A stretch of DNA of 64,000 nt from Xestospongia bergquistia (lineage: Eukaryota > Porifera > Demospongiae > Haplosclerida > Petrosiidae): assembly GCA_963965975.1 (NCBI GenBank), contig OZ014425.1, positions 4,229,501-4,293,500 of the forward strand, read 5' to 3'. Made by a program: the position numbers and the translations under genes. Positions 12,401 to 23,809 of this stretch are shown piece after piece. Numbering within the stretch: the first letter of the stretch is position 1; the number at the start of each line of letters is the position of its first letter. The notes beneath the pieces are model-generated. The model ran no database searches. It saw only the letters and a list, made by a program, of their open reading frames with translations, and had not been told where the DNA came from.

Positions 12401-15400
12401 TCACAGAGAACTTTGTGTTTAACATATAATAATATGTTTAATATAATTCTGAATGGGTAATATTACTATTTTTGTATTACCACAAGATGTATTACCATTA
12501 TTACTATGTTTTGTAACTTGAATTAGAAAATACTCTTTTATGTCAACCTTCTCATCATTTCATAATAGTTTATTATCACACAGACAAGTACTTATCCTCA
12601 CATAACTTTCAATTCTCACAAGACTATGAATATTATAAATATATTATAACACTGGACTTTAAGTAACTACTAGATGTGAGATACCATTTGTATAGGGAGT
12701 TAGATCAATTGGATTGTGTTACAATACGCTCTTTGATGTAAGGTCTTGTAAATGATGACATGGCAAGTTTCATGTTATGTCACATGGCTGTATATGTAAT
12801 GATACATGTACATGTATATGTGTTTACATGCTATGCTAGCAGGAAATAACACCAATAACTTATGATACAGTTTAATATAGCAATCAAAACTATGCATCAA
12901 CAGTGTAATGCCATTAGTAGTAAATATATTACCACTTCAAAAAAATTCCCACTCTTGCTCCAAGTCTTGAAATTTTAACTCAAGTAATAACCAATTAATA
13001 ACCAAGTAATGATAGAGAATTACCCTATACATTTCCTCAAACATAACACCATTATGTGGATACATTTACTTCCCTGGATCACTTATATTTGCTAATAATA
13101 TTTGTTAAAGTGTTATTCATTATCAGTATTACTGTCATGTTAACACACACAAACAGCCTTCTCACATGCCTTATAAGGTCTCACCATATAACAGCTATAA
13201 GCAGGACTGTATGTTAATGTGTGGAATCTTCAATTGCCATTCTATCTTGTTGTCATTTTGTCTAATGGAAAAGTGCATTAAAGAGCTAGTTAACATATTC
13301 CAACTATAGTCTTATCTCCTTATTTTTATGGCCAGGATGGAATCAACATATTATAAATAAGCCCTTATCTGTACAAATTCAGTATAACCTTGGTATATAG
13401 TATTAATATGCTAAATGTGTACTTATTCTTGAAAATGAATGCTGAAAAGTTTGTGCCTTGTATCTTTTATTAATAAACATAGTCAGTAATGTTGACATGT
13501 TGTCTATAGTTCTGTTAGTTGATAACAATGAGTACACCACAATGTTTACTCAAGTAAAAGCCTTACATTAAGTAAATATTTGGTAAACTCTTGATTTCCA
13601 AATAATTCCAAAATTATCAATTAGTCGCTCGTTGCCTTAAGTATCCCTTTACTATTGCTGTGTTAGCAGGAGAAGCTATACAATATTAGTCTGTTAGACT
13701 GGTCATTAGAGACACAAATCTCATGAAATCATCATAGCAGCTGAGATAGCTGGAGTATTAGTTGGCTTCTTCCTTCCAAGATACAATCTCCCCTTTATAT
13801 TAGATAATAGGATCACATGTATCTATAGTAAATAAAGTGTGTTAGTATATATTTATGATTGTTCTAACTTTACTTTGTTAAAATCCCCTCTTGTGTTTCA
13901 CTATGTACTAATGGGATATAGTGTAGTCTGGGGTGTAGTAAGGCACTCTCTCTCTTCCCTTCCCTTCACTGGCTAGACATCACCTATGTCAAAAAGTGCA
14001 TAGACAGACAAACAACTGTTGTGAATTAATGAAAATTTAAATTATGGTCTTACTGGAATGATGCCAATTAAACATATTAAGGATTTTAACAATTCATAAA
14101 TATCACTACATAATTATGAATACAATAATAGCAGTATATAATAATATTAAGTGTTAGATGTATTTTATATTTTAATAGTCCTAAGAGTATTGGTTTATTA
14201 TACTAATAGTTAATATAAATTCATACATTGCTTATTGGGGCTATGTTTCAACTCTTTTTACTCCCTTAAGACTTGAATTAGCATGTCTTGACTCGTCTGA
14301 TCTCAAGGGGTGTACTGGAAAGAAGAGTCTTACAACCTGATTGGTCGAATGTCATTATACATCATAATATTATAATAAATATCATTAGCGGTACATTATA
14401 ATGTAGACAGGTATGTTTGTGGTTATATAATTGTCTAGAATTAAAGTTTGTACCATCTGCTTCTTATGTTATTGGTGCAGATATAGTTACAAGTTACTAC
14501 TAATTTAACTTTACTTCTTCCTGAGGAATGATAAAGCATTTCATTACAATTAAGCCATTAACGTGGCTATAGAGACTGTATATATTGTGCTCCAAAATGT
14601 ACGCGTGCATGTTGCAATAGTCATCTGTTTGTTTACATTTACTAAGGTTTGAATTTTCGTGCTTTTGTACAAATTGGGCATTAATTTATTTTCAAATATG
14701 GAACGTTACCTCAATTCATACAAAGCTAATGCCATATTGATTTAAAATAATTGACAGTAATACATAGTGTTTTGTAGACACCCTGTTCTTTACTGTCACA
14801 GTCTGTCAGGTATACAATAAAATTGAAATAGCAATTTTAACTAAGGTCTTTGTACTGGTACCTGGTTAGTTGTTCTGCAACAATCTGTGGCCAACCTTCT
14901 GTCTCAGAGGACATATCGTTGACACTGTTCCAAGTGTCCTTATTAAACCTCTCTTTAATCTATACAGGTTGCTTAAATGTTTATTTTTGGAGTGTTAACA
15001 TACAGGGCTAGACATGTGCCTCTTTTTAGTTCAACATAATTTCATTTAAGTTACAACTGGAGATCTTTTTCCCAGTACATCATCACATTTGTCCATCCTC
15101 TTGTTAATTCTTATAGTTGTTGATTAGAGTAGTCATTTTTACAACTAATAATGGATTTAACAGTAAGTGTCTATTTTGGTTGTTATGATGGTAGTTCTAT
15201 GTCAATTCTGGGTAGTTAAGGTTTACACTGACACCTCCAAGAATATAGATACCTCTTGTAGAAGTAAGAGTAGTGCTTCTTTCATTGGGTCACATCTGTA
15301 TCATTATTCAATTAACACATTCATATAATAACAAATCATATTACTTATGAGATTGTGTAAAGAAGCCTTGTTGGTTCTCTCTGATTGAGAGGGGGCAATT

Positions 15401-15457
15401 ATTTCTCTGCTGACTCTGTCAGTTTCAATATTAGGCCAAAAGACACATAGTTCCAGC

Positions 15458-15485
<28 letters not shown>
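15458..15485. repeat. (AT)n microsatellite
   Basis: An uninterrupted AT dinucleotide run of about 28 bp. Confidence 0.95.
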
Positions 15486-15489
<4 letters not shown>

Positions 15490-15940
15490 TGACAACATTG
15501 ATATTTTACATCATGTATGGACATCACATTATGTTTACTCTAACAATAATAACAAAGATTTTTTTCTACATCAACAACAGTGATACAAAACCAAACATGT
15601 AATCGAGTGCCTGAAGTGTTAACAGAATTGTCTTGAATTATTGTTTTCAATTATTGTAAATTTAATAATTTAAGCTTTATTAATTACTTTTTTGTATTTA
15701 TAGTTGTCCAGAGTAATGTTTCAAAACTTTTTTTTTTGTTTTTCAATGTTCAAATTCATGTATATTATATATAATTATATAAACACAATAATAATTATAA
15801 GAGGGGAATATTTCACAAATAAAAAATTCAATAATAATATACCAGTGTCAGAAATGAATATAATACAACAATAAGAGCTGGTGTGCCATGTTATTAACCC
15901 AAAAAACAGAAAAAACAAACAAGAAAAACAAACAAAACAT

Positions 15941-17077
15941 TTACGCTGCAAGAATACAGTGTCTTACAAAATTAGGAGAAGATAGATTGGTAGAAGAAGA
16001 GTTGAAGACGTCTAAACTACAATGACCATCGATTGGACTGGATGACTCGGAGTCAATCCCAGAGTCAGAAGGACTTGGTCGTAAAGTACATTCAAATTGA
16101 AGAAGTTGATTGAGAAAACTGAAGTTTGGAGAAATGTTTGATTTCTTTTGTCGTACATAATCATATGCACTGTTAAGTGTGTGTCCGTAAAATTTCATAA
16201 GATAACCAATAACTACAGTGACAGATCTTGACATACCAGCATGACAGTGAACTAATACTTTCTCGTTTGATAAACGAGCCTCCTCGATGAAGGCAAATGC
16301 TCTGGGCAGATATTGTAGCATATCAACCTCGTGTGAATCTTCGACAGGTATTTGGAAGTACGCGAAGTTGTCCAAATGTTGATACTCGCTGGCCTCTGAA
16401 GTAACATTGAGAATTCTGGAAATGCTGTTTTCCTGAAGGCTTTGCTTGTTCGAAGCAGCCCCTCTACAGCCAAGGTAGAGATGTGAAAGAATCTCGAATG
16501 GTTGAGGATTTCTAGATTGTATTGGACTCGAGGGATTGCTGTCATCGCTCTCAGACGATTGACAGGAATCACTGTCACACGCCATTGTAAGGTTGTTGAG
16601 TTGAAGAACGAGACTGCTCGGTCTTGACTGTAGTTGTGGTAGATCATCACTGCATGCGTTTTCTGGTTGACAGCAGAGAACAGGACATTGTTCATGAAAG
16701 TTTCTGTAACCACCTTCCAAGAAAGAGAGGCTTTTCACTTCTCTGGAAAGTTTCTTGAGTAGAAGAGAAGTGAGGCAGTCTGTTGGGAGATCACTATACT
16801 GTGTAGTATCTTGATCATAAACCACTACAGATACAAATTCACTCTCTTTGGCTTTGGTGTATTTGTCCTTGTCTTCGTCACAACCTAGAAGTGACTCCAC
16901 ACTAACGTTGCCTTTCTTGAGGCGTCTAAGGATCAGTGCTCCGCTGCAGTAAACGCTGACAGCACCAGCAATGCAGCCAGCATTGAACTCGTCACAGCAT
17001 CTTGTATCTAATAGCAGAACATTGGTTGCTTGAGAGGAAAGCAACTCGTAAAGAACTTGAGATGTAATAGTCTTCAT
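15941..17077 (-). CDS. MAP-kinase phosphatase (dual-specificity phosphatase, DUSP1/4-like)
   Basis: A 378-residue protein in one uninterrupted exon. Residues about 5-140 form a rhodanese-like (CH2) domain with a LLLDTR start, a kinase-interaction-like basic patch (RRLKKG, about 51-56) and the FLEGGY motif. Residues about 190-330 are the catalytic dual-specificity phosphatase domain, with signature HCHAGMSRS giving Cys278 as nucleophile and Arg284, and Asp247 in PVEDS as likely general acid. By family knowledge such proteins dephosphorylate Thr and Tyr in activated MAP kinases. A serine-rich linker separates the domains. The tail (about 334-378) has two Ser-Pro sites and a DSGIDS motif. Mammalian nuclear MKPs have several exons, so the lack of introns in this intron-rich window is notable. 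The start follows a TATA box by about 57 bp. The gene is divergent from RPL29. Confidence 0.93.
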   Translation of the reverse strand: MKTITSQVLYELLSSQATNVLLLDTRCCDEFNAGCIAGAVSVYCSGALILRRLKKGNVSVESLLGCDEDKDKYTKAKESEFVSVVVYDQDTTQYSDLPTDCLTSLLLKKLSREVKSLSFLEGGYRNFHEQCPVLCCQPENACSDDLPQLQSRPSSLVLQLNNLTMACDSDSCQSSESDDSNPSSPIQSRNPQPFEILSHLYLGCRGAASNKQSLQENSISRILNVTSEASEYQHLDNFAYFQIPVEDSHEVDMLQYLPRAFAFIEEARLSNEKVLVHCHAGMSRSVTVVIGYLMKFYGHTLNSAYDYVRQKKSNISPNFSFLNQLLQFECTLRPSPSDSGIDSESSSPIDGHCSLDVFNSSSTNLSSPNFVRHCILAA

Positions 17078-17133
17078 AACTGATTTCTCGGAGTAAAGTA
17101 AAGTAAACTGATTCTACTGTGTATTCGCTTAGG

Positions 17134-17143
17134 CCTTTTTATA
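17134..17143 (-). promoter_or_regulatory. TATA box of the phosphatase gene
   Basis: On the minus strand the sequence reads TATAAAAAGG, about 57 bp before the phosphatase ATG at 17077. Position and match to the TATA consensus suggest a focused, inducible promoter, as expected for an immediate-early MKP gene. The functional role is inferred. Confidence 0.7.
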
Positions 17144-17194
17144 GTCAATTGCTCGTCGTGGCTATGGAAACCACGTAATAATATTCATTAGACA

Positions 17195-17207
17195 CGCTAA
17201 GTCAGCA
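17195..17207 (-). promoter_or_regulatory. Maf/AP-1-like (MARE-type) site upstream of the phosphatase gene
   Basis: The minus strand reads TGCTGACTTAGCG, one or two bases from the Maf recognition element that embeds an AP-1-like core. It lies about 120 bp upstream of the phosphatase start and about 55 bp upstream of its TATA box. A half CRE-like ACGT lies at about 17173-17176. Both are motif matches only. Confidence 0.4.
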
Positions 17208-17436
17208 GACTGCCTAATTTACTGTAGGAATGTTGCGGTTAGCCTCGGTGGCGCCAGCGGTAGATATATTTTTAAAAGATTTTGTCAAAATTAAATTCGA
17301 TATCCCATCAGATTTTTAGAGTATTCTTTCTCCTTGTCCACGTGCTTTAAAGAGAAGAAGGTGAACAAAGTAGAATCATTGGTTTTCTATTTTATTGTTA
17401 TGCTCCATTGTTTTATATAGGTAATACCTGTTGACA

Positions 17437-17870
17437 ATGGCTAAATCTAAGAATCACACATCACACAATCAATGTAAGTAAGAGAATATTATACATTAAT
17501 AGTATGATCTCTAATATAGCACGTAAAAATCATCGTAATGGTATCAAGAAACCAAAACGTTTCAAGCAGCCATCAATGAGAGGGGTAAGATAAAGACCAT
17601 TATTTTGTAAAAATACTGCTGTATTACTCTTTGACTTAATGATTTGGCATATTTGGAAATTATTAACAATAAGTCATTAACTATTAGGTTGTTATGTATT
17701 TGTAATTCTTGTGACAATTCTCTTGTCAATATGTCTAGGTTGACCCCAAGTTTTTAAGAAACCTCAAGTTTGTAAAGAAGGGCAATGAAAAAGTATTACG
17801 GAAGAAGAAGTTAGCAGCAAAGGAGGCTGCAAAGGCTCAAACAACACCAATAGAAAAGATGGAACAATGA
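17437..17870 (+). CDS. RPL29: 60S ribosomal protein L29
   Basis: Three coding exons, 17437-17473, 17520-17584 and 17739-17870, join in phase to a 77-residue protein. It begins MAKSKNHTSHNQ and continues with KPKRFKQPSMRGVDPKFLRN, the hallmark L29 sequence. The rest is Lys-rich. The family is a small basic component of the large ribosomal subunit. Length is intermediate between the yeast form (59 residues) and the longer vertebrate forms, which carry an extended Lys/Ala tail. A pyrimidine-rich tract around 17325-17340 could be the start of a TOP-type 5' leader, and GTGAAC to ATAG (about 17360-17420) could be a 5' UTR intron; neither is proven. It is divergent from the phosphatase gene (360 bp between ATGs). 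Confidence 0.95.
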
Positions 17871-17990
17871 ATTAATAATAGTTAACCCATTTTACTCACA
17901 TCTGATTTTCCCTCAAAAGGGTGTGGCAGTAGTTGTCATGGAAATTATTTTTTTAACAAACAAGATGTTTGTGCATTAATTGGAATTTAT

Positions 17991-20900
17991 ATGGCGAAAA
18001 GCGAGAAAACTCGTAGCCTCGAGGAATCTTTGGTTAAACAACTAGCAGAACTAAGAAATGGTTTCTCTGAAGAGCGTGTAGAAAGAATCATAAGCAAAAC
18101 CCAGTATGTACTAATGCATACACCACCTGACCTTTAAAATTGACATTGTAGTGATGTAATCCTAAAGTGACTACATGCTGTTTCACAATTGTACGTTTTA
18201 AACAGTTCTATAGGTCGTTTGAAGACACCAGAAGAGTACAAAAGGGACAGAGATTTTGCTTTACATTCCTTACAACAGGTACACTGTTATCAAAATGTTC
18301 AATTTGTTCCCCAGAATGCTCTACCTTCTGTCGATCATTTTTCCACACTACAAGTCTCAATTCAAAGTATACAGATAAAAAACTAGTGTATGCTTGTTAT
18401 CTCTTGCTAATACACATACCACTCATAGCAGACTCTATTGAAACTTTTGATAACACACAATACACATCTACATTACTTTAGCACTGGGATGAAAACAACT
18501 AATCAATGGTTTATTGACATCTACAATATGTAGCTGTTTATATCAAATCTTCTTATTACGAATTTTTTATTAAGGACATCTCTATATTTGAGGCTTTAAT
18601 CCAATACTAATATCTTCTTTATATCGATGGTTTCTAATCTCCTCTAGTAGTGTTGACTTAATTTAAGTTTTAGTCAGTAATAATTATTATTTTTAGTATT
18701 GGTCTCTGCATGTTTACTTTTAGTTATAGTTAACTAAAGTCACACTATCTCCAAACATCCATTATACAACTTGTTCACACGTACATAAACTGCGGTCGCA
18801 AAAACTAACACATTAATTACATTAAGTTATACAATAAATGACACATGCTTTGTCTTTTAAAAAAGGACAATTATATAAACATCAAATGATATCACATCTC
18901 CGTTTTGGTGTTTGTTTTTCAAGACAATAATTTTGTTTACTATTACATATCACTCTAAATGGATACATATAATAATAGATATAAAGACTGACAGTAAATA
19001 GATCAAATTGGTCATTATTAATTGTTGTACTCAGGTGTCACTACCAAAAACTATAACCATTCAATGGAAAGGCATGCAAGATGAAGTGGACTGTTGTGTC
19101 CTACCAGAATATACTCCTAACAATTTAGCTTTTCATTTACATCAGGTACTGTTATTGTTGTTAACTTGACAATATTACATTCTACACTGGTATTATATCA
19201 AAACACTGTGTATCACTCTTAACATGTCACTATATTATAATACAAGGGACGTAATATCAATGTACTCTCTATTTTAGTACTTAAGAGTTAGTCTTGTTTT
19301 TTTTTTCACTTACACTAAACTTTATGTTATGATTATTACTGCTTCTATAACTCCTTTTATTTATCTTCTCAATTTGTTTTTTTGGGTTTGGCAGTTTTTT
19401 TGCGATCGTGCGTGTCAGTTAGTTCAACTCAAACATAATCTTCAAGTAAGATGGTCTCGGTTTGCTTTGACAGAGCCCAAAACATTCAACCAATTACATA
19501 CCCATTATCAACAAACCATTGAGTAAGTTATTGATATCAACTAAGTGAGAATTGGTAATATTTATATGTAATACAATAGAGAGTGGCTTAGTTTTTATTG
19601 TATCAATTGAGCTATTGAGTTTCTAATTGTAATACTATATAGTAATTTTACGAATTCTTACTCACACTGTGAGCTACTAATTTTAAAGTGATAGCTACTG
19701 TGTCATGTGTACACACATGTTCCTCCTATTTACCATGAAGTTATTGGTAATATATGTGTATTGTAATACCAAGGATTGGATTGGATGTTTGACTGACCAA
19801 TCTTTTCATCTCTCTCTCTCTCTCTCTCTCTCTTGCTCTTGTAGACATATTCTTAAGGAATATACACACTGTATTGATAAAGCTAGAAAGTTCTCTCTAG
19901 CTGTAGACCTCCATCTAGCTGGTAAGCCTTGTCCCCTCACACTCATTAACAAAGAAGAGGTGACAATGTGCCTTCGTTGGTTGACACATATCTTTTATAC
20001 TACAAAGACAATTACTACATTTATTACAGTGAGTGCTAATGTATAGTTTACTTAAACTGACATAGTCCCATCAAATCTATAGTTGATATAGATACTCATA
20101 TGTGGGCACGTAATTATAGTTGAGTTTTCTTATCTACTCCAGATTGTTTACTTTGAGTTAAAATTACCCACAATCTTGTTCCCATTACATCTACATGTAA
20201 CCGCAGTTTCTTTTTGCTATTGTTCAAAAATCAATTGCTATTCACTCTCTCTTTATGCACTTCTTTGACACACCCAATCCAAACCCGCTATAGTCACGAG
20301 TCATTTGTGGTAATGATGAAAATAAAAGCTTTCATTGTTTTTGTTTTGCTGTTTGCTTGTTTGTTTTTGTGGTAGTGTATGGAAGTGAAAATCAAGCTAG
20401 TGTTTTGTGCTTCGCTAATTAGTTGACAGTCAATGACGCAATACTCGCTGGTAGTCAACACTTTTATACTACAGCAACAATTATGATGGTTAGAGACACA
20501 ATTTACTAACATGAAACCACCTTATGAATGCAAAATCCACTATCTTTTCATGCATAGTACAGACATATACATGTACGCACACATACCACAATTATAATAT
20601 GTTAATCCTATGAGAGTTGTGTTCAGAAATTACTTTGTTTTGTATACTGTGGATATAGTTTTGACAAGGCATTACTCCATAAGTCCCCCATGAGATGTTA
20701 ACAATTGAGAATGCTAAGACATACATTTTTGTTAAGGAAGTTAGTACTGATTTGAATCTCTACAGTTTATACAAAATAGCCGAAAGTCAATTCTCTTGAG
20801 AGTTTAGTCATAGCAACAGCTAACATATATGGAGCCAAGTTTTGAGAAGCTCCACATTTAATTGTATGCACACACAGTTAATTACTCTCTGTAACATTTG

Positions 20901-23754
20901 TATAAGCAAGTTTTAGAGATGATATCATAGTTGTGTTGAGTATATGTGGAGCTTACAATCAAGTTAGTAACACTAACTCTACTCTCAGCGCCATGCCATC
21001 TGGCTTTGTGTGTAGATAACGCATTATGTCGGCTGTTTATAGGGAATGATGTCACTTTCAATAATACTATAACAATTTGTATGTTTTTTCCTTCTTGTGT
21101 TATTTCAATTAATTACTCCTCCATTGACGTGTGCTGTCCACTCATGTATTTATTGATTTTTTATTGATTGATTTCCTTTTCCATTTGTCCATTTAATTAA
21201 GCTCTCCATCCATCTGTACATCCATTAGTTTTATCTATTTAATCACCTATTAATCCATACTATATCTATAAGATTATGATTATGGTCACTACTATAACAA
21301 CTTACCCACCATTAAAATGAGTGAGTGTAACCTAGTTGTTTACAATTTGACATCCATTGCCACAAAACCTACTGTAATCACTACAGGTGGTCTTCAACTG
21401 GACCACAGTTTCCTGACAATATGTTTATGAAAGGAGTTATACCACTACTGTGTTTATATATGTACAAAGTTAGCATAGTAGATTGTATTACTGACCACAG
21501 ACTCATAATGCAATTAGGTCAAACCCCAGAACACCTGGTCTTAATTATTTACCTTATACTATACTACAATCACAGCACTGTATGATAGACATACACTGAA
21601 TGGAACATAATGTATTTTATTAAATTAAAGTGGTTGTCTACATACATCACTGTTATTCTACTGAACTCCACCTGACATATTCTTTCTATCAATACAATAA
21701 TATATTATATTATGTACGTTATATTGTCTTACTGGTGTCTTCTACAATAATATTGTGTAATATTGTCAATGTACACTTTATTTTGTTTTCGTTCCTTGCA
21801 ATATTTGGCATTGTTATGTATCTCAAACCGTAACCACAAAATTCTTATAATAGCACAACAGAACAACGTCATTTCAAGTACATACATAAGTACATGTGCA
21901 TAACCTTTAAGAAAAGTACCGAATGAATAGAATCATTTAAAATATGAGTGGATTCTATTGTCATTTTACATTCAAGCTATGTCTTTTGTAAAGGATTTTT
22001 TTAATTTAATGTAATAAAGAATACTTAATTTTAACTCTCTGTTTTAGCAAATCCAGCTACTACCTCTAATGACACAGCGACAACCTGATGCTCCCACTTA
22101 CAAACCAGTAAGTATGTTATAAATATACTATAATAATTGTTAATGATTATGCATCTGAAATGCCAATATTATAACATGGTCATTTAATATGTAATGTACT
22201 GAAAGGATTATACCCACATATAATCCCAAATATATATAACAAAAATTTTATTTACTCACATGTACATGTATATTATGAATATGCTGTTGTAAGCGCTCCC
22301 TATTGTCTTCTGCCAGCCACAAAACATCATCTAACATTTTGTCTACAAACCACAAACACCAAATTAACAATATACATGCATACCGGTAAAGTTGATGGAC
22401 ATTGGTATCGAACACACTAGCCAAGGTTGTAATGGTCTCACTGCCTCACCTTGTCTATAATGTGTCCTTTTATGCACTATAACAATACATGGCTCATGTT
22501 AACACTGGCTAAAATAATTCAATCATGTACTGTTTGCAGACATTTTAATAGATTGTCTTTCTATGAATTGATATTTTTGGATAAACTATTATTTGCAACA
22601 ACTTTATACACTAAAAAGACACATTCTGTGCCCTTTGTTAGAATTAACATTGTACCGTCATAACAAACATGCCTAAGAGCCAGAATACTGGTAATAATAC
22701 TACCCACTACAGACTTATTACTCAACCTCAACTAAATGCTAATCACACTGTCTCAAAATTGAATTCCTGTAATATATACAGGATGGTCATTAGCTAAGAA
22801 GCTCCAAACATACATCTCTAATACTTTATTTTTCATTACTAGGCATTTGTTAGTCAGTTGTATACTGGCTTATTATTGCTTGTATTCTTTTTATGCATGT
22901 TTGTAGCTTGTTAAAGTATACGTACACTTTTATAAACTATTGTATTTCTCATGTCAATTCCATTTATCAGAAATAACAAATGCAATGTTGATATTGCGGT
23001 ACTATTATCGGGCATGACATGTTTGGAGTTGGGGAATTGGATTTTGAAAAGTGATTTGCCAACTCTGTACAACAATTTGTACATTGGTTATCATTGTGGT
23101 CTTTTATTATTTTATGGATATATAATTATATTCTATGATAAATTCCATTGGATAACCGCATTAACCTATATTTTAAGTGTCAAGAAACCACAATAACAGG
23201 AAGCTATTTAGACAGCATAGAAGTACTATGGCTTAGTAGCCATAAATACTCACCTACTAGTTTATTTGTTTAGCTATCCACCTATCCATTCTCAAATCCA
23301 TCCATCTATATATTTATCTATTGGTTCAGTGTGGTTTCATAGTTACATTATGTTTCAGACCATGTTGTTTCTTTTGTAGCCTTCTCTTACTAAACATCAA
23401 ATCAAATGGGGCAATTTACGTACCAGTATGAGACGTCTCTCTCAGACTGTCTCACCTAGCCATTCCAGATTAAGTGTTGGTCAGTCTCCTTCTCCAGTAA
23501 CAACCAGTCAAGTCTCTCTAACTGAGTCTTCTTCAGCTTTGGGTACTATACAGAAAACGGATGTACCCACGTCTGCCCTCCCATTGATTAAAACTGATAA
23601 AGTGACAGCTAGAGACAATTTACATTCTCTCATGATGATATATTCCATACCTGGGGTATGTATTTAATATCATCAATAAATATAATTGTTTTATGACAGA
23701 ATTTCTGTGACATCACATGAATTCTGTTTTGCTGTTCTTTGAGCTATTTGCTAA

Positions 23755-23809
<55 letters not shown>

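Larger units (their letters stand above)
8996..15900. other. Long non-coding stretch
   Basis: No gene is supported on either strand. It contains a GC-richer block at 9285-9495, a CA-rich patch near 10640-10670, and an ATGGATGG-type repeat at about 11050-11175 which gives a spurious minus-strand frame. The part next to 15900 is the likely 3' untranslated region of the minus-strand phosphatase gene, with a reverse-strand AATAAA near 15674-15679. Confidence 0.5.

Noticed and set aside
15941..15958. C-terminal prenylation (CaaX) signal on the phosphatase
   Set aside because: The Cys is five residues from the end (CILAA), not four, so the box does not fit.
16252..16713. 153-residue minus-strand frame
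   Set aside because: Out-of-frame shadow of the phosphatase coding exon.
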